Assembly: GCF_008039875.1 (NCBI RefSeq)
Contig: NZ_VRUU01000002.1
Span: forward strand, 156,847 to 220,846
Direction of reading: 5' to 3'
DNA from: Methylobacterium sp. WL119
Lineage (GTDB): Bacteria > Pseudomonadota > Alphaproteobacteria > Rhizobiales > Beijerinckiaceae
Length of the DNA stretch: 64,000 nucleotides
The notes under the pieces were generated by a model, which worked only from the letters and a program-made list of their open reading frames with translations, did no database searches and was not told the DNA's origin. This document shows positions 25,539 to 34,836 of this stretch, piece by piece. The position numbers and the translations under genes were made by a program. Within the stretch, counting starts at the first letter, position 1, and every line of letters starts with the position of its first letter.

Positions 25539-26558
25539 ATGGATTACCGCACGCTCGGCCGCTCGGGCCTCAAGGTCTCGCCGATCTGCCTCGGCACGAT
25601 GATGTTCGGCGGTGCCACCGACGAGGCCGATTCCGCGCGCATCGTCGCGAGCGCCCGGGATGCGGGCGTGAACTTCATTGACACCGCCGACGTCTACAAT
25701 TCCGGCGCCTCGGAAGCGATCACCGGCCGCGCGATCGCGACGGATCGGCATGCCTGGGTGCTGGCCACCAAGGTCGCGAACCCGATGGGCGACGGGCCGA
25801 ACGATCGCGGCCTGTCGCGCGTCCACGTCCTCCGCGCCGCCGAGGAGAGCCTGCGCCGGCTCGGGACCGACTTCATCGACATCTACTACCTCCACAAGGA
25901 GGACCACGCGACGCCGCTCGACGAGACCGTGCGGGCGATGGAGACCCTGGTCCGCCAGGGCAAGATCCGGCACTTCGGCGTCTCGAACCACCGTTCCTGG
26001 CGGATCGCCGAGATCTGCCGCCTGTGCGACGCCTACGGCATCGACCGGCCGGTGGTGAGCCAGCCGTACTACAACGCGCTCAACCGCATGCCCGAGACCG
26101 AGCACCTGCCGGCCTGCGCGCATTTCGGCCTCGGCGTGGTGCCGTACTCGCCGCTCGCCCGCGGCGTGCTGACCGGCAAGTACGATCCCGACGCCCCGCC
26201 GCCGGCCGACACCCGAGCCGGCCGCCAGGACACGCGGATGATGCAGACGGAATGGCGCCCGGAATCGCTGCGCATCGCCCGCACCCTGAAGGACCATGCC
26301 GAGGCGCGCGGCATCACCGCCGGGCAGTTCGCCTTCGCCTGGGTGATGAACAACCGCGCCGTGACCGCGGTGATCGCCGGCCCGCGGACCATGGAACAAT
26401 GGACCGACTACCTCGGCGGGCTCGACTATCGCCTCACGCCCGAGGACGAGGCCCTGGTCGACGGCCTCGTCGTGACCGGCCATCCCTCGACGCCCGGCTA
26501 CAACGATCCGGCGTACCCGATCGAGGGCCGGGTGACGGTGAGCGGCACGAAGGTCTGA
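25539..26558 (+). CDS. Aldo/keto reductase
   Basis: A 339-residue NADPH-dependent oxidoreductase of the AKR superfamily. The catalytic tetrad candidates are Asp and Tyr in FIDTADVYNSG, Lys in VLATKVANP and His in YYLHKEDHATP. The cofactor pocket is visible as GVSNHRSWRIAEI, PYSPLARGVLTGKY and AVIAGPRTMEQW. It resembles the YajO/YhdN-like group of bacterial AKRs. Substrate unknown; roles in aldehyde detoxification are common. It is divergent from msrQ over about 200 bp. Confidence 0.9.
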   Translation: MDYRTLGRSGLKVSPICLGTMMFGGATDEADSARIVASARDAGVNFIDTADVYNSGASEAITGRAIATDRHAWVLATKVANPMGDGPNDRGLSRVHVLRAAEESLRRLGTDFIDIYYLHKEDHATPLDETVRAMETLVRQGKIRHFGVSNHRSWRIAEICRLCDAYGIDRPVVSQPYYNALNRMPETEHLPACAHFGLGVVPYSPLARGVLTGKYDPDAPPPADTRAGRQDTRMMQTEWRPESLRIARTLKDHAEARGITAGQFAFAWVMNNRAVTAVIAGPRTMEQWTDYLGGLDYRLTPEDEALVDGLVVTGHPSTPGYNDPAYPIEGRVTVSGTKV

Positions 26559-26561
26559 GGC

Positions 26562-26590
26562 GGATCGGCCTCGTGCCGATCCGATCTTGG
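26562..26590 (+). terminator. Possible terminator after aldo/keto reductase
   Basis: Stem GGATCGGC (26562-26569) with GCCGATCC (26575-26582), 5-nt loop, followed by only a short weak T stretch (GATCTTGG). The stem is good, the tail poor. Confidence 0.4.
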
Positions 26591-26689
26591 CGCAGGACGA
26601 CACGTCGCTTCGGCGAGCGGCTTAAAGGTCGATTCACGCAAACGACCCTAGCGTGATGGTCGATCCAGTTCCTGCGTATCCGAAGTGCC

Positions 26690-27811
26690 ATGCCCCCATC
26701 CGTCGAGGTCGCGCCCGACCTGTCCGGGCTGATCGAACTGTCGCGCATCGCGCATCTCGACCTGAAGCCCGTCATCCTGCGGGTCCAGACCGATCTGTTC
26801 GTGCAGGCGGCCAACCGCGACAAGTCGGAGCTCGAATCCTTCGCCTCGCTCGCCGGCGGTCTGATCCCGATCGTCGACGAGGAGACGGCGGCGATCGTCG
26901 CGGAGAAGCTCGCGCCCTTCGCCGACACGCCGCAATCCGTCCTCGCCACGCTGGCCGCCCGCGGCGGACGCGTCCGCGACATCGTGCTGGGGTCGGCGGT
27001 GACGCTTTCGCCCGCCCTGATCGATGCCGCGCTCCTCGACGGCGCCGATCTCGGCTCGGCGATGGCCGGCCGACCCGGCCTCCCCCGCGCGGTGATCGCC
27101 GAGCTGGCGCAGCGCGGCGATCCGGCGATCGACCGGGCGCTCGCCGGCAATCTCGGGATCACGCTCCGCGGCGGCGACGTCCGGCACCTCGTCGGCCGCG
27201 GCCGGACCGACCCGGACCTCGCCGGCTTCCTGCTCGCCCGCCCGGATCTCGCCGCCGGCGAGCTCGCTCCGCTCTACCTGCACGCCGACCCGATCCGGCG
27301 CGACGCGATCCGCGAGGCGATCGCCGCCACGGCCGCGCTTCGCCCCTGCCCGCCCCCGCCGCGCGACCTTGGCGGCATGCTGCTCGGCCTCTCGGCCGCC
27401 CACGACGTCCCGGGCTTCCTCGCCGCCCTGTCGGACGGGCTCGGGCTTCCGGCGAATTTCCTGCGCAGCGCGCCCGACGCCGGCTCGCGCTACGACCTGC
27501 TCACGCTGTGCCTGCGCGCCGCCGACCTCCACGAGGAGGAGGCGGTCTACGTCTTCCTGACCCTCGACGAGGCGGTCTCGCGCTCGGCCGAGCGGGTGTT
27601 CGAGCTCGTCCGCCTGTTTCGAACCACCGATCGTCCCGCCGCCCGCGACCTGCTCTCGGCGATCCTCGACCGGCCGCTGCGCGAGCGCACCGGCGCGTCC
27701 GACGCCTACCAGCCGCACCATGCGCCGGACACGGGCAAGATCCGGCAGGCTGCGGCCGAGCGGCCGGCGAACCGGACGCCCCTGCCGATGCGGGCTCGGA
27801 AGTCGTCCTGA
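26690..27811 (+). CDS. DUF2336 domain-containing protein
   Basis: The 373-residue cytoplasmic protein matches the alphaproteobacterial DUF2336 pattern: a helical repeat-like protein with RIAHLDLKPVILRVQTDLFV, FASLAGGLIPIVDEETAAIVAEKLAP and repeated short helices ending in LA or RP. No enzymatic motif, signal peptide or membrane segment is seen. Function is unknown. Composition (Ala, Leu, Arg, Asp, about 30 percent Ala plus Leu) suggests an all-alpha HEAT-like scaffold. Confidence 0.75.
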   Translation: MPPSVEVAPDLSGLIELSRIAHLDLKPVILRVQTDLFVQAANRDKSELESFASLAGGLIPIVDEETAAIVAEKLAPFADTPQSVLATLAARGGRVRDIVLGSAVTLSPALIDAALLDGADLGSAMAGRPGLPRAVIAELAQRGDPAIDRALAGNLGITLRGGDVRHLVGRGRTDPDLAGFLLARPDLAAGELAPLYLHADPIRRDAIREAIAATAALRPCPPPPRDLGGMLLGLSAAHDVPGFLAALSDGLGLPANFLRSAPDAGSRYDLLTLCLRAADLHEEEAVYVFLTLDEAVSRSAERVFELVRLFRTTDRPAARDLLSAILDRPLRERTGASDAYQPHHAPDTGKIRQAAAERPANRTPLPMRARKSS

Positions 27812-27881
27812 GATCGGCCGCGCCGGCCGCCGGCTGGGGCTCACGCATTCCGCGTCGTCGTATCGTCCAGCACGAACGGCC

Positions 27882-28220
27882 TCAGCGCCCCTCCGATCCC
27901 CGCCACGGAGCCTTGCGATCGGCATCCGCGAGGGTGTCGCGCGAGGCGGCCTGCGGACCGACGTGCCGGCCGAGCTCGGCCATGGCCTCCTGCGCCAGGC
28001 GCTGCCGGGACTCCGCCGGCATCGCGCTCCAGGCGGCTGTCGCGGACCCGACCGTGGCGAGCAACGTCGATCCCGTCGCGGGCGCCGGGGACGCCGCGTC
28101 GCGCGGACCGGCCATCTCGGGTGCGGACGGAACGCTCGCGCGTGTCCCCGGCTGGTCGCGGGTGGCCGCGAGGTACGACAACGCGCCGATCACCAGGGCG
28201 GCTCGCAGCAGGAACGACAT
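27882..28220 (-). CDS. Small membrane-anchored hypothetical protein
   Basis: A 112-residue product starting MSFLLRAALVIGALSYLAAT, a single N-terminal membrane segment or uncleaved signal anchor. It is followed by an Ala/Pro/Ser-rich linker and a short amphipathic helix (SRQRLAQEAMAELGRHVG). In-frame codons extend 24 residues upstream, but the hydrophobic start fits best at 28220. Not assigned to a family. It is divergent from the DivJ-like kinase. Confidence 0.6.
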   Translation of the reverse strand: MSFLLRAALVIGALSYLAATRDQPGTRASVPSAPEMAGPRDAASPAPATGSTLLATVGSATAAWSAMPAESRQRLAQEAMAELGRHVGPQAASRDTLADADRKAPWRGSEGR

Positions 28221-28527
28221 GGACGGTGATCCGGGAAGCGTGCGGGTCGAAGACGCCCGAGGGTGGGGCCGTTTTCCTGAATCCAACGTCAACCGATCGC
28301 CTAAAAGGCATTCGATGGTGAACGAGCCCCGACGGGGACACCCTGCGCGTAGTCACGGTTACGTTGTGGAAAGCATCCCGGCCATCGCGGGCCGACGCGC
28401 AACACTCGTTTAAGCCGGGTCTGCGAGGGTCGGGATCTAGTCGTTCGTCACCGAACCGGGGGGCGCGAAGGCCGAGTATTACCAGGCATGCCGCGTTGTT
28501 GGCCGTCCTGGTCTTGGGTCTTGTGCG
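28221..28527. other. Divergent intergenic region before the histidine kinase
   Basis: A 307-bp gap between a minus-strand small gene and the plus-strand kinase. It contains small GC palindromes (such as GCCCCGACGGGG near 28327) but no convincing gene. It should hold both promoters. Confidence 0.4.
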
Positions 28528-30438
28528 TTGCGCGTATCTGCCTTGCGTATTCAACACCGGCTGCCCGCGCTGCTCGACGCCCGCCTCGCGAGCTTCGTGC
28601 ATGAATCAGCGATCGAGGATGCCAGCGTGCGCTTCCGCCACGAGCGCTTCCTCGTGTCGCGCCTCGCCACCGGCGCGGTGATGATGGCCGGCCTGCCGCC
28701 CTACCTGCTGTGGCGCGGCGTGCCGTCGGGCATCGAGGTCCTGGCGATCGCCAGCCTGTTCCTGCCCGTGCTCGCCGCCGTCCTGCTCTCGCGCACCGGC
28801 TCGCTGTGGATCGCGCACGCCGTCTCGTCGGCCGGCCTCACCGGCCTCGTCGTGTGCCTCGCCAGCCTCACCGGCGGCGTGCAGTCGGCCGCCGCGATCT
28901 GGCTCGTGGCGATCCCGCTCGAGGCGGTGGTCTCCGGCTCGAAGCGCGCCACCGTCGCGGCGTCGCTGCTCGCGATGGTCGGCGTCCTCTGCGTGGCGTT
29001 CACCGGATCGTGGATCATCACGAGCCCGACCATGGCGCTGTCGGCCTCCGTCGCGATGCCGGTCTTCGCCATCACCGCGATCGGCCACGTCGCCGCGCAG
29101 GTGCTGGAGCAGATGCGCAACGAGGGCCAGTGGCGCAAGCGCATGCGGGACAACGAGGCCCGCGACCGGATGCTGCTCGCGGCCATCGACGACCTCGTGA
29201 CCTGGCACGACGTCAACGGCCGGGTGATCGAGGCGTCGGCCTCGGCCGAGACGCTCGTCGGCACTGATGCGATGCGCCTGCGCGGCCATGGCCTGCTCGA
29301 GCGGGTGCACGTGGCCGACCGCCCCGCCTTCCTCCAGGCGATCAGCGATGTCGCGGCTCTGGGCAAGCCGGCGACGGTGCAGCTGCGCCTCAACGTCGAC
29401 CCGACCGCCCGGCGACAGGACGGCGCGCGGCTGATCCATGTCGAGATGCGCGCCCACCGGATCGCGCAGTCGCCGTCGGGCCCGGTCGGCGTCGTCGCGG
29501 TGACCCGCGACGTGACCGAGCATCGCCGCCACGCCGAGGAGCTCGAGCGCGCCCGCGCCGAGGCGGAGCGCGCCGACGAGGTCAAGAGCCGGTTCCTGGC
29601 CAACGTCACCCACGAGCTGCGCACGCCCCTGAACGCTATCATTGGCTTCTCCGAGGTCCTGGCCGGCGAAGGCGCGGTCGTGCTCGCACCGGAGCGGGCG
29701 CGGGAATATGCCGGCATCATCGGCGCCTCGGGCCAGCACCTGCTCAGCGTCGTCAACACGCTGCTCGACATGAGCCGGATCCAAAGCGGCAACTTCGACT
29801 ACGCGCCCGAGCTGGTCGACGCGGCGGCGCTGACGCGCAGCTGCTGCGACCTGATGAAGCTCAAGGCCGATGCGGTCGGCGTCGTGCTCGCGCAGGTCGC
29901 CGAGCCCGGCCCGATCGAGATCACCGCCGATTCGCGCGCCTGCCGCCAGGTGCTGATCAACCTGATCTCGAACGCGGTGAAGTTCACGCCGGCCGGCGGC
30001 CGCGTCGAGGTGGCGCTGCGCCGGACCGCGGCCGGCCTCGACCTGATCGTGTCGGATACCGGCATCGGCATCCGCGAGGCCGACCTGCCGCGACTCGGAA
30101 CGCCGTTCTTCCAGGCCGGCTCCGGCGGCTACAAGCGCACCCACGAGGGCACCGGCCTCGGCCTCTCGGTGGTGCAGGGCCTCGTCGGCCTGCACGGCGG
30201 CACGATCGCGATCGAGAGCGCGCCGGATGCCGGGACCACGGTCACCGTCAGCCTGCCGAGGGCCTGCCGGTCGGCCGAGAGCCCGGTCGGCACCGCGCCG
30301 CTCACCGCCCGGGTTCGCCCGGCCGGCAGGGCTTCGGCCCACGGCGCCGTGGTGCGGCTGCCGCTCGGCCTGTTCGACACCGGGCCGACGGTGGTGCGGG
30401 AGATCGACGATCCCGCGCGCCTGCGCCGCGTCGGCTGA
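28528..30438 (+). CDS. PAS-containing sensor histidine kinase, DivJ-like
   Basis: A 636-residue membrane histidine kinase. It has hydrophobic segments between about 47 and 190 (5-6 membrane helices), a PAS domain at about 210-335, and a dimerisation domain with phospho-acceptor H362 in FLANVTHELRTPLNAIIGFSE. The ATPase domain has an N-box (NLISNAVKFTP, about 478-488), G1 (DTGIGI, 510-515) and G2 (GTGLGLSVV, 541-549). Order and sequence resemble DivJ/PleC-group kinases that act on DivK upstream of CtrA. The DivJ identity is inferred, and PleC or PdhS-type is possible. The start is a TTG; another TTG at 28543 is equally plausible. Confidence 0.82.
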   Translation: MRVSALRIQHRLPALLDARLASFVHESAIEDASVRFRHERFLVSRLATGAVMMAGLPPYLLWRGVPSGIEVLAIASLFLPVLAAVLLSRTGSLWIAHAVSSAGLTGLVVCLASLTGGVQSAAAIWLVAIPLEAVVSGSKRATVAASLLAMVGVLCVAFTGSWIITSPTMALSASVAMPVFAITAIGHVAAQVLEQMRNEGQWRKRMRDNEARDRMLLAAIDDLVTWHDVNGRVIEASASAETLVGTDAMRLRGHGLLERVHVADRPAFLQAISDVAALGKPATVQLRLNVDPTARRQDGARLIHVEMRAHRIAQSPSGPVGVVAVTRDVTEHRRHAEELERARAEAERADEVKSRFLANVTHELRTPLNAIIGFSEVLAGEGAVVLAPERAREYAGIIGASGQHLLSVVNTLLDMSRIQSGNFDYAPELVDAAALTRSCCDLMKLKADAVGVVLAQVAEPGPIEITADSRACRQVLINLISNAVKFTPAGGRVEVALRRTAAGLDLIVSDTGIGIREADLPRLGTPFFQAGSGGYKRTHEGTGLGLSVVQGLVGLHGGTIAIESAPDAGTTVTVSLPRACRSAESPVGTAPLTARVRPAGRASAHGAVVRLPLGLFDTGPTVVREIDDPARLRRVG

Positions 30439-30461
30439 TCGAAACGCAACGGGGAGACAGA

Positions 30462-31190
30462 ATGTCCGAGATGCGCGACCATCGCGAGATCACCGTCGCC
30501 GGAGACGCCCGCAGCGCCCGCCCGGCCAAGGCCCCCCGCCGCCCGGCGCAGCGCCGGCCCGCCGCCGACGTGTCGGAATGGCGGATGATGCTCGGCGCCG
30601 TCGCCAGCGGGACGTTCCAGATGTGCCGGCGCAATCCCGGCGCGCTGTTCGGCGGCGTGGTCGCGTTCGGCGCAGTGGTGGTCGTCTCGATGAACGCCCT
30701 CGGCTACCAGAACGGGCGCCACCCGGCCCCGATCCTGCCAAAGATCGTGATCCGCCAAGATGCGATGAGCAAGGATGCGGTGAGCAAGGATGCCGCGAGA
30801 AAGGACCCCGCCGCGAGGTCGGTACCTGAGAAGGTCGCCGATGCCGACCGGCCGGCCGAGACGGCGCGCACGCCTCTCAAGGCAGCAGAGGCCGCCAGGC
30901 CCGCCGCCCGCGATCCGATCGCCGACCTGATCCGATCCGACGAGACGACCGCTTCGGTGACGCCCAAGAGTGCCGTCGCGCCGCCCAAGCCGCAGCCGGC
31001 GGTGATGCAGGCGCAGAAGGCCTTGTCGAAGCTCGGCTACGGCCCGCTCAAGGCCGACGGGCTGATGGGAGCGACCACCCGCGCGGCGATCGAGAAGTTC
31101 GAGCGCGACCGCAAGCTGCCGGTGAAGGGCGAGGCCGCTGGCCGCACGCTTCGCGAGCTCGCCGCCCGCGCGGCCCTGCCCCCGGCCTGA
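30462..31190 (+). CDS. Membrane-anchored peptidoglycan-binding domain protein
   Basis: The 242-residue protein has a basic cytoplasmic N-terminus (about 1-60, rich in Arg, Ala and Pro) and one membrane helix (about 61-82, ALFGGVVAFGAVVVVSMNAL). A charged linker with short repeats (KDAMSKDAVSKDAARKD-like) follows, then a C-terminal PG_binding_1 domain (about 178-235: AQKALSKLGYGPLKADGLMG, TRAAIEKFERDRKLPVKG). It would sit in the inner membrane with the domain in the periplasm contacting the cell wall. It follows the DivJ-like kinase by 23 bp, so the two are likely cotranscribed, perhaps linking envelope and cell-cycle signalling. Confidence 0.82.
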   Translation: MSEMRDHREITVAGDARSARPAKAPRRPAQRRPAADVSEWRMMLGAVASGTFQMCRRNPGALFGGVVAFGAVVVVSMNALGYQNGRHPAPILPKIVIRQDAMSKDAVSKDAARKDPAARSVPEKVADADRPAETARTPLKAAEAARPAARDPIADLIRSDETTASVTPKSAVAPPKPQPAVMQAQKALSKLGYGPLKADGLMGATTRAAIEKFERDRKLPVKGEAAGRTLRELAARAALPPA

Positions 31191-31246
31191 TTGCATCGTG
31201 GTCCGGCGCTGCGCATGCCCGGCGCGCATCCGCACCGGGAGGGTCC

Positions 31247-31588
31247 ATGCCGCGCCTGCGCTCCGATTTCTGGGTTTCGGCCCATCTGCGGCGACTGGCC
31301 GTCGAGGGGATCTCCGCGGTGCAGCGCCGCCGGGGCGCGGCGGAGGCCGGCGCGATCTTCGTCAAGGTCGATCGCCTCGACGGCCGCGCCGACCTCTACG
31401 GGCCGGCGCCGCAAGCGCTGTTCGAGGACGAGGATACCGGCGGGCGTCGCTTCGTGGCGATGGTCTCGGAGGGCACGCCGCTCGATGCGGAGGAGCGCCT
31501 GACCAAGGAGATCCGGTTCGATTCCGACCTGTGGATCATCGAGATCGACGATCGCGAGGGCCGCCATCTCCTCGATCTCGCCGAGTAG
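31247..31588 (+). CDS. DUF1491 family protein
   Basis: A 113-residue cytoplasmic protein matching the alphaproteobacterial DUF1491 family: MPRLRSDFWVSAHLRRL, GAIFVKVDRLDGRADLYGPAP, and FDSDLWIIEIDDREGRHLLD at the end. The compact alpha/beta product has no known function. It is 56 bp after the peptidoglycan-binding gene, in the same direction, and converges on gltX. Confidence 0.85.
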   Translation: MPRLRSDFWVSAHLRRLAVEGISAVQRRRGAAEAGAIFVKVDRLDGRADLYGPAPQALFEDEDTGGRRFVAMVSEGTPLDAEERLTKEIRFDSDLWIIEIDDREGRHLLDLAE

Positions 31589-31631
31589 AGCCGGCCGACG
31601 TTTTTCCAGGATCCGCCCGGGAGGCGGCGTC

Positions 31632-32975
31632 TCAGGCGGTCTCTCCGGCGAGCCGTCGCCCGGCGCGGTCCCGGCCGATCAGCGGCAGCAGGCCCGCAAG
31701 GTCGGGCCCGTGCTCCAGCCCCGTGAGCGCCAGGCGCAGCGGCATGAACAGCGCCTTGCCCTTGGCGCCGGTCCGCTCGCGGATCGTCGTCGTCCAGGCC
31801 TTCCAGGTTTCGGGTCCGTAGGGTTCGGGCGGAAGGGTGTCGAGGGCCGCCGCCGTCACGGCGGCGTCTGCGATCACCGGTGTCACCGGCCCGGCCACCA
31901 CCCCCCACCAGTCCCGGACCTCGTCGATCCTGTGCAGGTTGGCCCGCACCGCGAGCCACAGCGGCTCGGCGACCGCGGCCGGGATGCCGAGCGCGTCCAG
32001 GCGCTCGGCGGCGTCGGCGAAGGGCATAGCGTGCAGGATGCGGGCGTTGAGCCCGTCGAGCTCGTGCGGGTCGAACTTTGCCGGCGCCCGCGAGATGTGG
32101 GCGAGGTCGACGAGGCCGGCGAGCTCGTCCAGCGTCGCGACGGCGCGGACCGCCTCCGCCGATCCGGTCAGCACGGCGAGCGAGCGGACGGCGGCCGGCT
32201 CGTAGCCCGCCTCGCGCAAGGACCGCAGCGAGAGGTGGCCGAGGCGCTTGGAAAGCCCCTCCCCGTCCGCCGTGGTCAGCAGGTTGTGGTGGCCGAAGAT
32301 CGGCAGCGTCGCCGCCAGCGCCTCGAAGATCTGCACCTGAACGCCGGTGTTGGTGACGTGGTCTTCGCCGCGGATCACGTGGGTGACGCCGAGGTCGTCG
32401 TCGTCGACCACCGAGGGCAGCGTGTAGAGGTAGCTGCCGTCGGCCCGCACCAGCACCGGGTCCGAGAGCGAGGCGCAGTCGACATGGGCCTCGCCGCGGA
32501 CGAGGTCGTCCCAGGCGACGACGCGCGGCTCGAGCTTGAAGCGCCAATGCGGGATGCGGCCCTCGGCCTCCATCGCCGCCCGCTCGTTGGCGGTGAGGGC
32601 GAGCGCGGCGCGGTCGTAGATCGGCGGCAGGCCGCGGCCGAGCTGGCGCTTGCGCCGCCGCTCCAGCTCCTCCGACGTCTCGTAGCAGGGATAGAGTCGG
32701 CCGAACGCCTTCAACCTGTCGGCGGCCGCGTCGTAGATCGCGGTCCGGTCGGATTGGCGGGCGCGTAGATCCGGCACGATGCCGAGCCAGGCGAGGTCGG
32801 TCTCGATCGCCTCGGCGAAGGCCTCGGTCGAGCGTTCGCGGTCGGTGTCGTCCAGCCGGAGCAGGAAGCGGCCGCCGCGCGCGCGGGCGAACAGCGCGTT
32901 CAGCAGCGCCGGGCGCGCATTGCCGATGTGGAGGAAGCCGGTCGGAGACGGCGCGAAGCGGACGAGAGGAGCCAT
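31632..32975 (-). CDS. gltX: Glutamyl-tRNA synthetase (class I)
   Basis: Charges tRNA-Glu (or, for some paralogues, tRNA-Gln) with glutamate. The 447-residue product starts [20 protein letters not shown], with HIGN as the HIGH motif (residues 15-18), and contains the KMSKS-like loop [10 protein letters not shown]. The start at 32975 is chosen because the family's conserved beginning is here; the frame extends 21 codons upstream. At 447 residues it is on the short side and resembles the GltX paralogue that alphaproteobacteria often carry in addition to a longer one. No second copy lies in this window. Confidence 0.92.
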   Translation of the reverse strand: MAPLVRFAPSPTGFLHIGNARPALLNALFARARGGRFLLRLDDTDRERSTEAFAEAIETDLAWLGIVPDLRARQSDRTAIYDAAADRLKAFGRLYPCYETSEELERRRKRQLGRGLPPIYDRAALALTANERAAMEAEGRIPHWRFKLEPRVVAWDDLVRGEAHVDCASLSDPVLVRADGSYLYTLPSVVDDDDLGVTHVIRGEDHVTNTGVQVQIFEALAATLPIFGHHNLLTTADGEGLSKRLGHLSLRSLREAGYEPAAVRSLAVLTGSAEAVRAVATLDELAGLVDLAHISRAPAKFDPHELDGLNARILHAMPFADAAERLDALGIPAAVAEPLWLAVRANLHRIDEVRDWWGVVAGPVTPVIADAAVTAAALDTLPPEPYGPETWKAWTTTIRERTGAKGKALFMPLRLALTGLEHGPDLAGLLPLIGRDRAGRRLAGETA

Positions 32976-33148
32976 GCTGGGCTCATAACCCCCAATCGAC
33001 CCGCTCGGCCACAGCCCGTCGGACGGAGGGAGCCGCACGCCCCGCGAGGACCGATGGAAACGCGCGTCGGGTTTCGCGGTTGAAGACCTGTGTCGTTCGA
33101 CCGGCTGCGCGCAGCGCGGCGTCCACTATCCAGGGAGATCACCCTCCG

Positions 33149-33457
33149 ATGCGATCGATTCTCCTCGCCACCGTCGTCGCCGCGGCGACGCCGGCCTTCG
33201 CCCAGAGCAACGCACCGGCACCGATCCGCCAGCCGAACCCGCCTCAGCAGGTCGCGCCGGGCACGCCGCCGGGCACCGTCGCGGTTCCGGGTGGCGCCAC
33301 CAACAGCGGCTCCGGGGCCGGCGCCGTGGTCGCGCCGACCGGCACCGGCGCGGCGACGGTCACGACGGATTCCGCGGCGGGCGGCAACGCCGACCAGCCC
33401 GAGCGCGGCGTTCCCCAGATGGGCCGCGGCGGCGGCGGCAACGCCGGCGGCCAGTAG
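33149..33457 (+). CDS. Small exported low-complexity protein
   Basis: A 102-residue product with a signal peptide (MRSILLATVVAAATPAFAQ, cleavage after AFA). The mature part is almost entirely Pro, Gly, Ala, Thr, Asn and Gln and ends in Gly-rich GRGGGGNAGG. It is likely disordered and periplasmic. The ATG at 33149 follows AGGGAG by about 12 nt. Function unknown; similar short exported proteins recur in this window (45235, 57253). Confidence 0.6.
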   Translation: MRSILLATVVAAATPAFAQSNAPAPIRQPNPPQQVAPGTPPGTVAVPGGATNSGSGAGAVVAPTGTGAATVTTDSAAGGNADQPERGVPQMGRGGGGNAGGQ

Positions 33458-33633
33458 GGCCCGAGGCGGTTTTCCGATCGGAGCCGGCGCGGCCGTCGAC
33501 ATTGGTGGGCGGTCGCGCCGGTTCTGCAGCTTGACGCCGCCGCCTACCCCGCCCTAGAAGGCCCTCGTCCCGGGATCGAAGGCGCCAGCGCCAGTCGCCC
33601 CGGTCGCGGCGACAGCGTGTCGCCGCGCGGTAC

Positions 33634-33708
33634 GGACGGTTAGCACAGCGGTAGTGCGTTCCCTTCACACGGGAAAGGTCGCAGGTTCGATCCCTGCACC
33701 GTCCACCA
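33634..33708 (+). tRNA. tRNA-Val (anticodon CAC)
   Basis: A 75-nt cloverleaf with encoded CCA. Acceptor GGACGGT pairs with ACCGTCC, anticodon stem TTCCC/GGGAA encloses TTCACAC, and the T arm is GCAGG-TTCGATC-CCTGC. Anticodon CAC (33666-33668) reads valine codon GUG. Confidence 0.96.
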
Positions 33709-33837
33709 TTCTCCCCCGCATTGCCGTCACGGCATGGTTCGACGCGCGGCGAGCGCTCGTGCGTGCCAGCCCGAGCGCTCGGAATCGTCGGGAGCCGCAT
33801 CGCTTCCCCCGCAGAGGAGGGAGCAAGCTGGCGAGGG

Positions 33838-34749
33838 TCAGTTGTTCGCGGTCCGGAACGTGTCGCAGGACTTCGTCTGGCCGCTCTTGTAGCCGTTCAT
33901 GAACCAGCGCTGGCGCTGCTCGGACGAGCCGTGGGTGAACGAATCCGGCACGGCGTAGCCTTGGCTCTGCTTCTGCAGCTTGTCGTCGCCGATCGCGCTC
34001 GCCGCGTTCATCGCCTCGTCGATGTCGCCCTGCTCGAGCGCGTTGTACTTGTCGTTGGAGTTCTTGGCCCAGACGCCGGCGAGGCAGTCGGCCATCAGCT
34101 CGATCCGCACGGAGAGCGCGTTGGCGTCTCGCTTCGAGGACGCCTGCTGCTGCCGGGCCTGCACCTTGCCGAGGATGCCGAGGACGTCCTGCACGTGGTG
34201 GCCGACCTCGTGGGCGATGACGTAGGCGTAGGCGAAGTCGCCCTTCACGCCGAACTTCTGCTCCATCTCCTTGAAGAAGCCCGTGTCGAGATAGACCTTC
34301 TTGTCGAGCGGGCAGTAGAACGGGCCCATCGCGGCCTGGGCCGAGCCGCAGCCGCTGCGGGTGCCGCCGGTGTAGAGCACCATCGTCGTCGGGGTGTACT
34401 GCTTGCCGGTCTGGTTCGGCAGGATCTGGCTCCATACGTCCTCGGTGTTGCCGAGGATCTTGGAGGCGAAGCGGCCGCTGTCGTCGGTCGGCGCGGTCTT
34501 GCGGCGCGTCTGGGTCTGCGGATCGGCCGGCTCCTCGCGCTGGCTGCCGCCGCCACGGGTGATCTGCTCGGCGCCCCCCATCAGGATCGCCGGGTTGATG
34601 CCCGTGACCCAGCTGATGATCAGGATGACGACGATCGCGCCGATGCCGAGGCCGCCGGCGCCGCCGCCCGGAAAGCCCATCCCGCCACCGCCGCCCTCGC
34701 CGCGACGATCCTCGACGTTGTCCGAACTCCGAAAATCGTCCCAGCGCAT
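33838..34749 (-). CDS. Neutral zinc metallopeptidase (YpfJ family)
   Basis: The 303-residue protein begins with the family's conserved MRWDDFRSSDNVEDRRGEG, then a Gly-rich stretch and one membrane helix (GIGAIVVILIISWVTGINPA). The zinc-binding motif HEVGHH (HExxH) is in AYVIAHEVGHHVQDVLG, and TFTHGSSEQRQRWFMNGYKSG lies near the end. The start at 34749 is preferred because this N-terminus is conserved; MAVET five codons earlier is an alternative. It is predicted to be a membrane-anchored peptidase facing the periplasm. Substrates are unknown. Confidence 0.9.
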   Translation of the reverse strand: MRWDDFRSSDNVEDRRGEGGGGGMGFPGGGAGGLGIGAIVVILIISWVTGINPAILMGGAEQITRGGGSQREEPADPQTQTRRKTAPTDDSGRFASKILGNTEDVWSQILPNQTGKQYTPTTMVLYTGGTRSGCGSAQAAMGPFYCPLDKKVYLDTGFFKEMEQKFGVKGDFAYAYVIAHEVGHHVQDVLGILGKVQARQQQASSKRDANALSVRIELMADCLAGVWAKNSNDKYNALEQGDIDEAMNAASAIGDDKLQKQSQGYAVPDSFTHGSSEQRQRWFMNGYKSGQTKSCDTFRTANN

Positions 34750-34836
34750 GGTCTCGACCGCCACTCGTTCTCACGACGCCGTTATCGCGAGTCGCAGGGT
34801 AATGACACAGGCCGAAGGACGGTTCCGCCGGAACGG

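Noticed and set aside
33634..33708. tRNA-Val as an integration site for a mobile element
   Set aside because: No integrase, transposase or repeated att-like sequence is visible near it.
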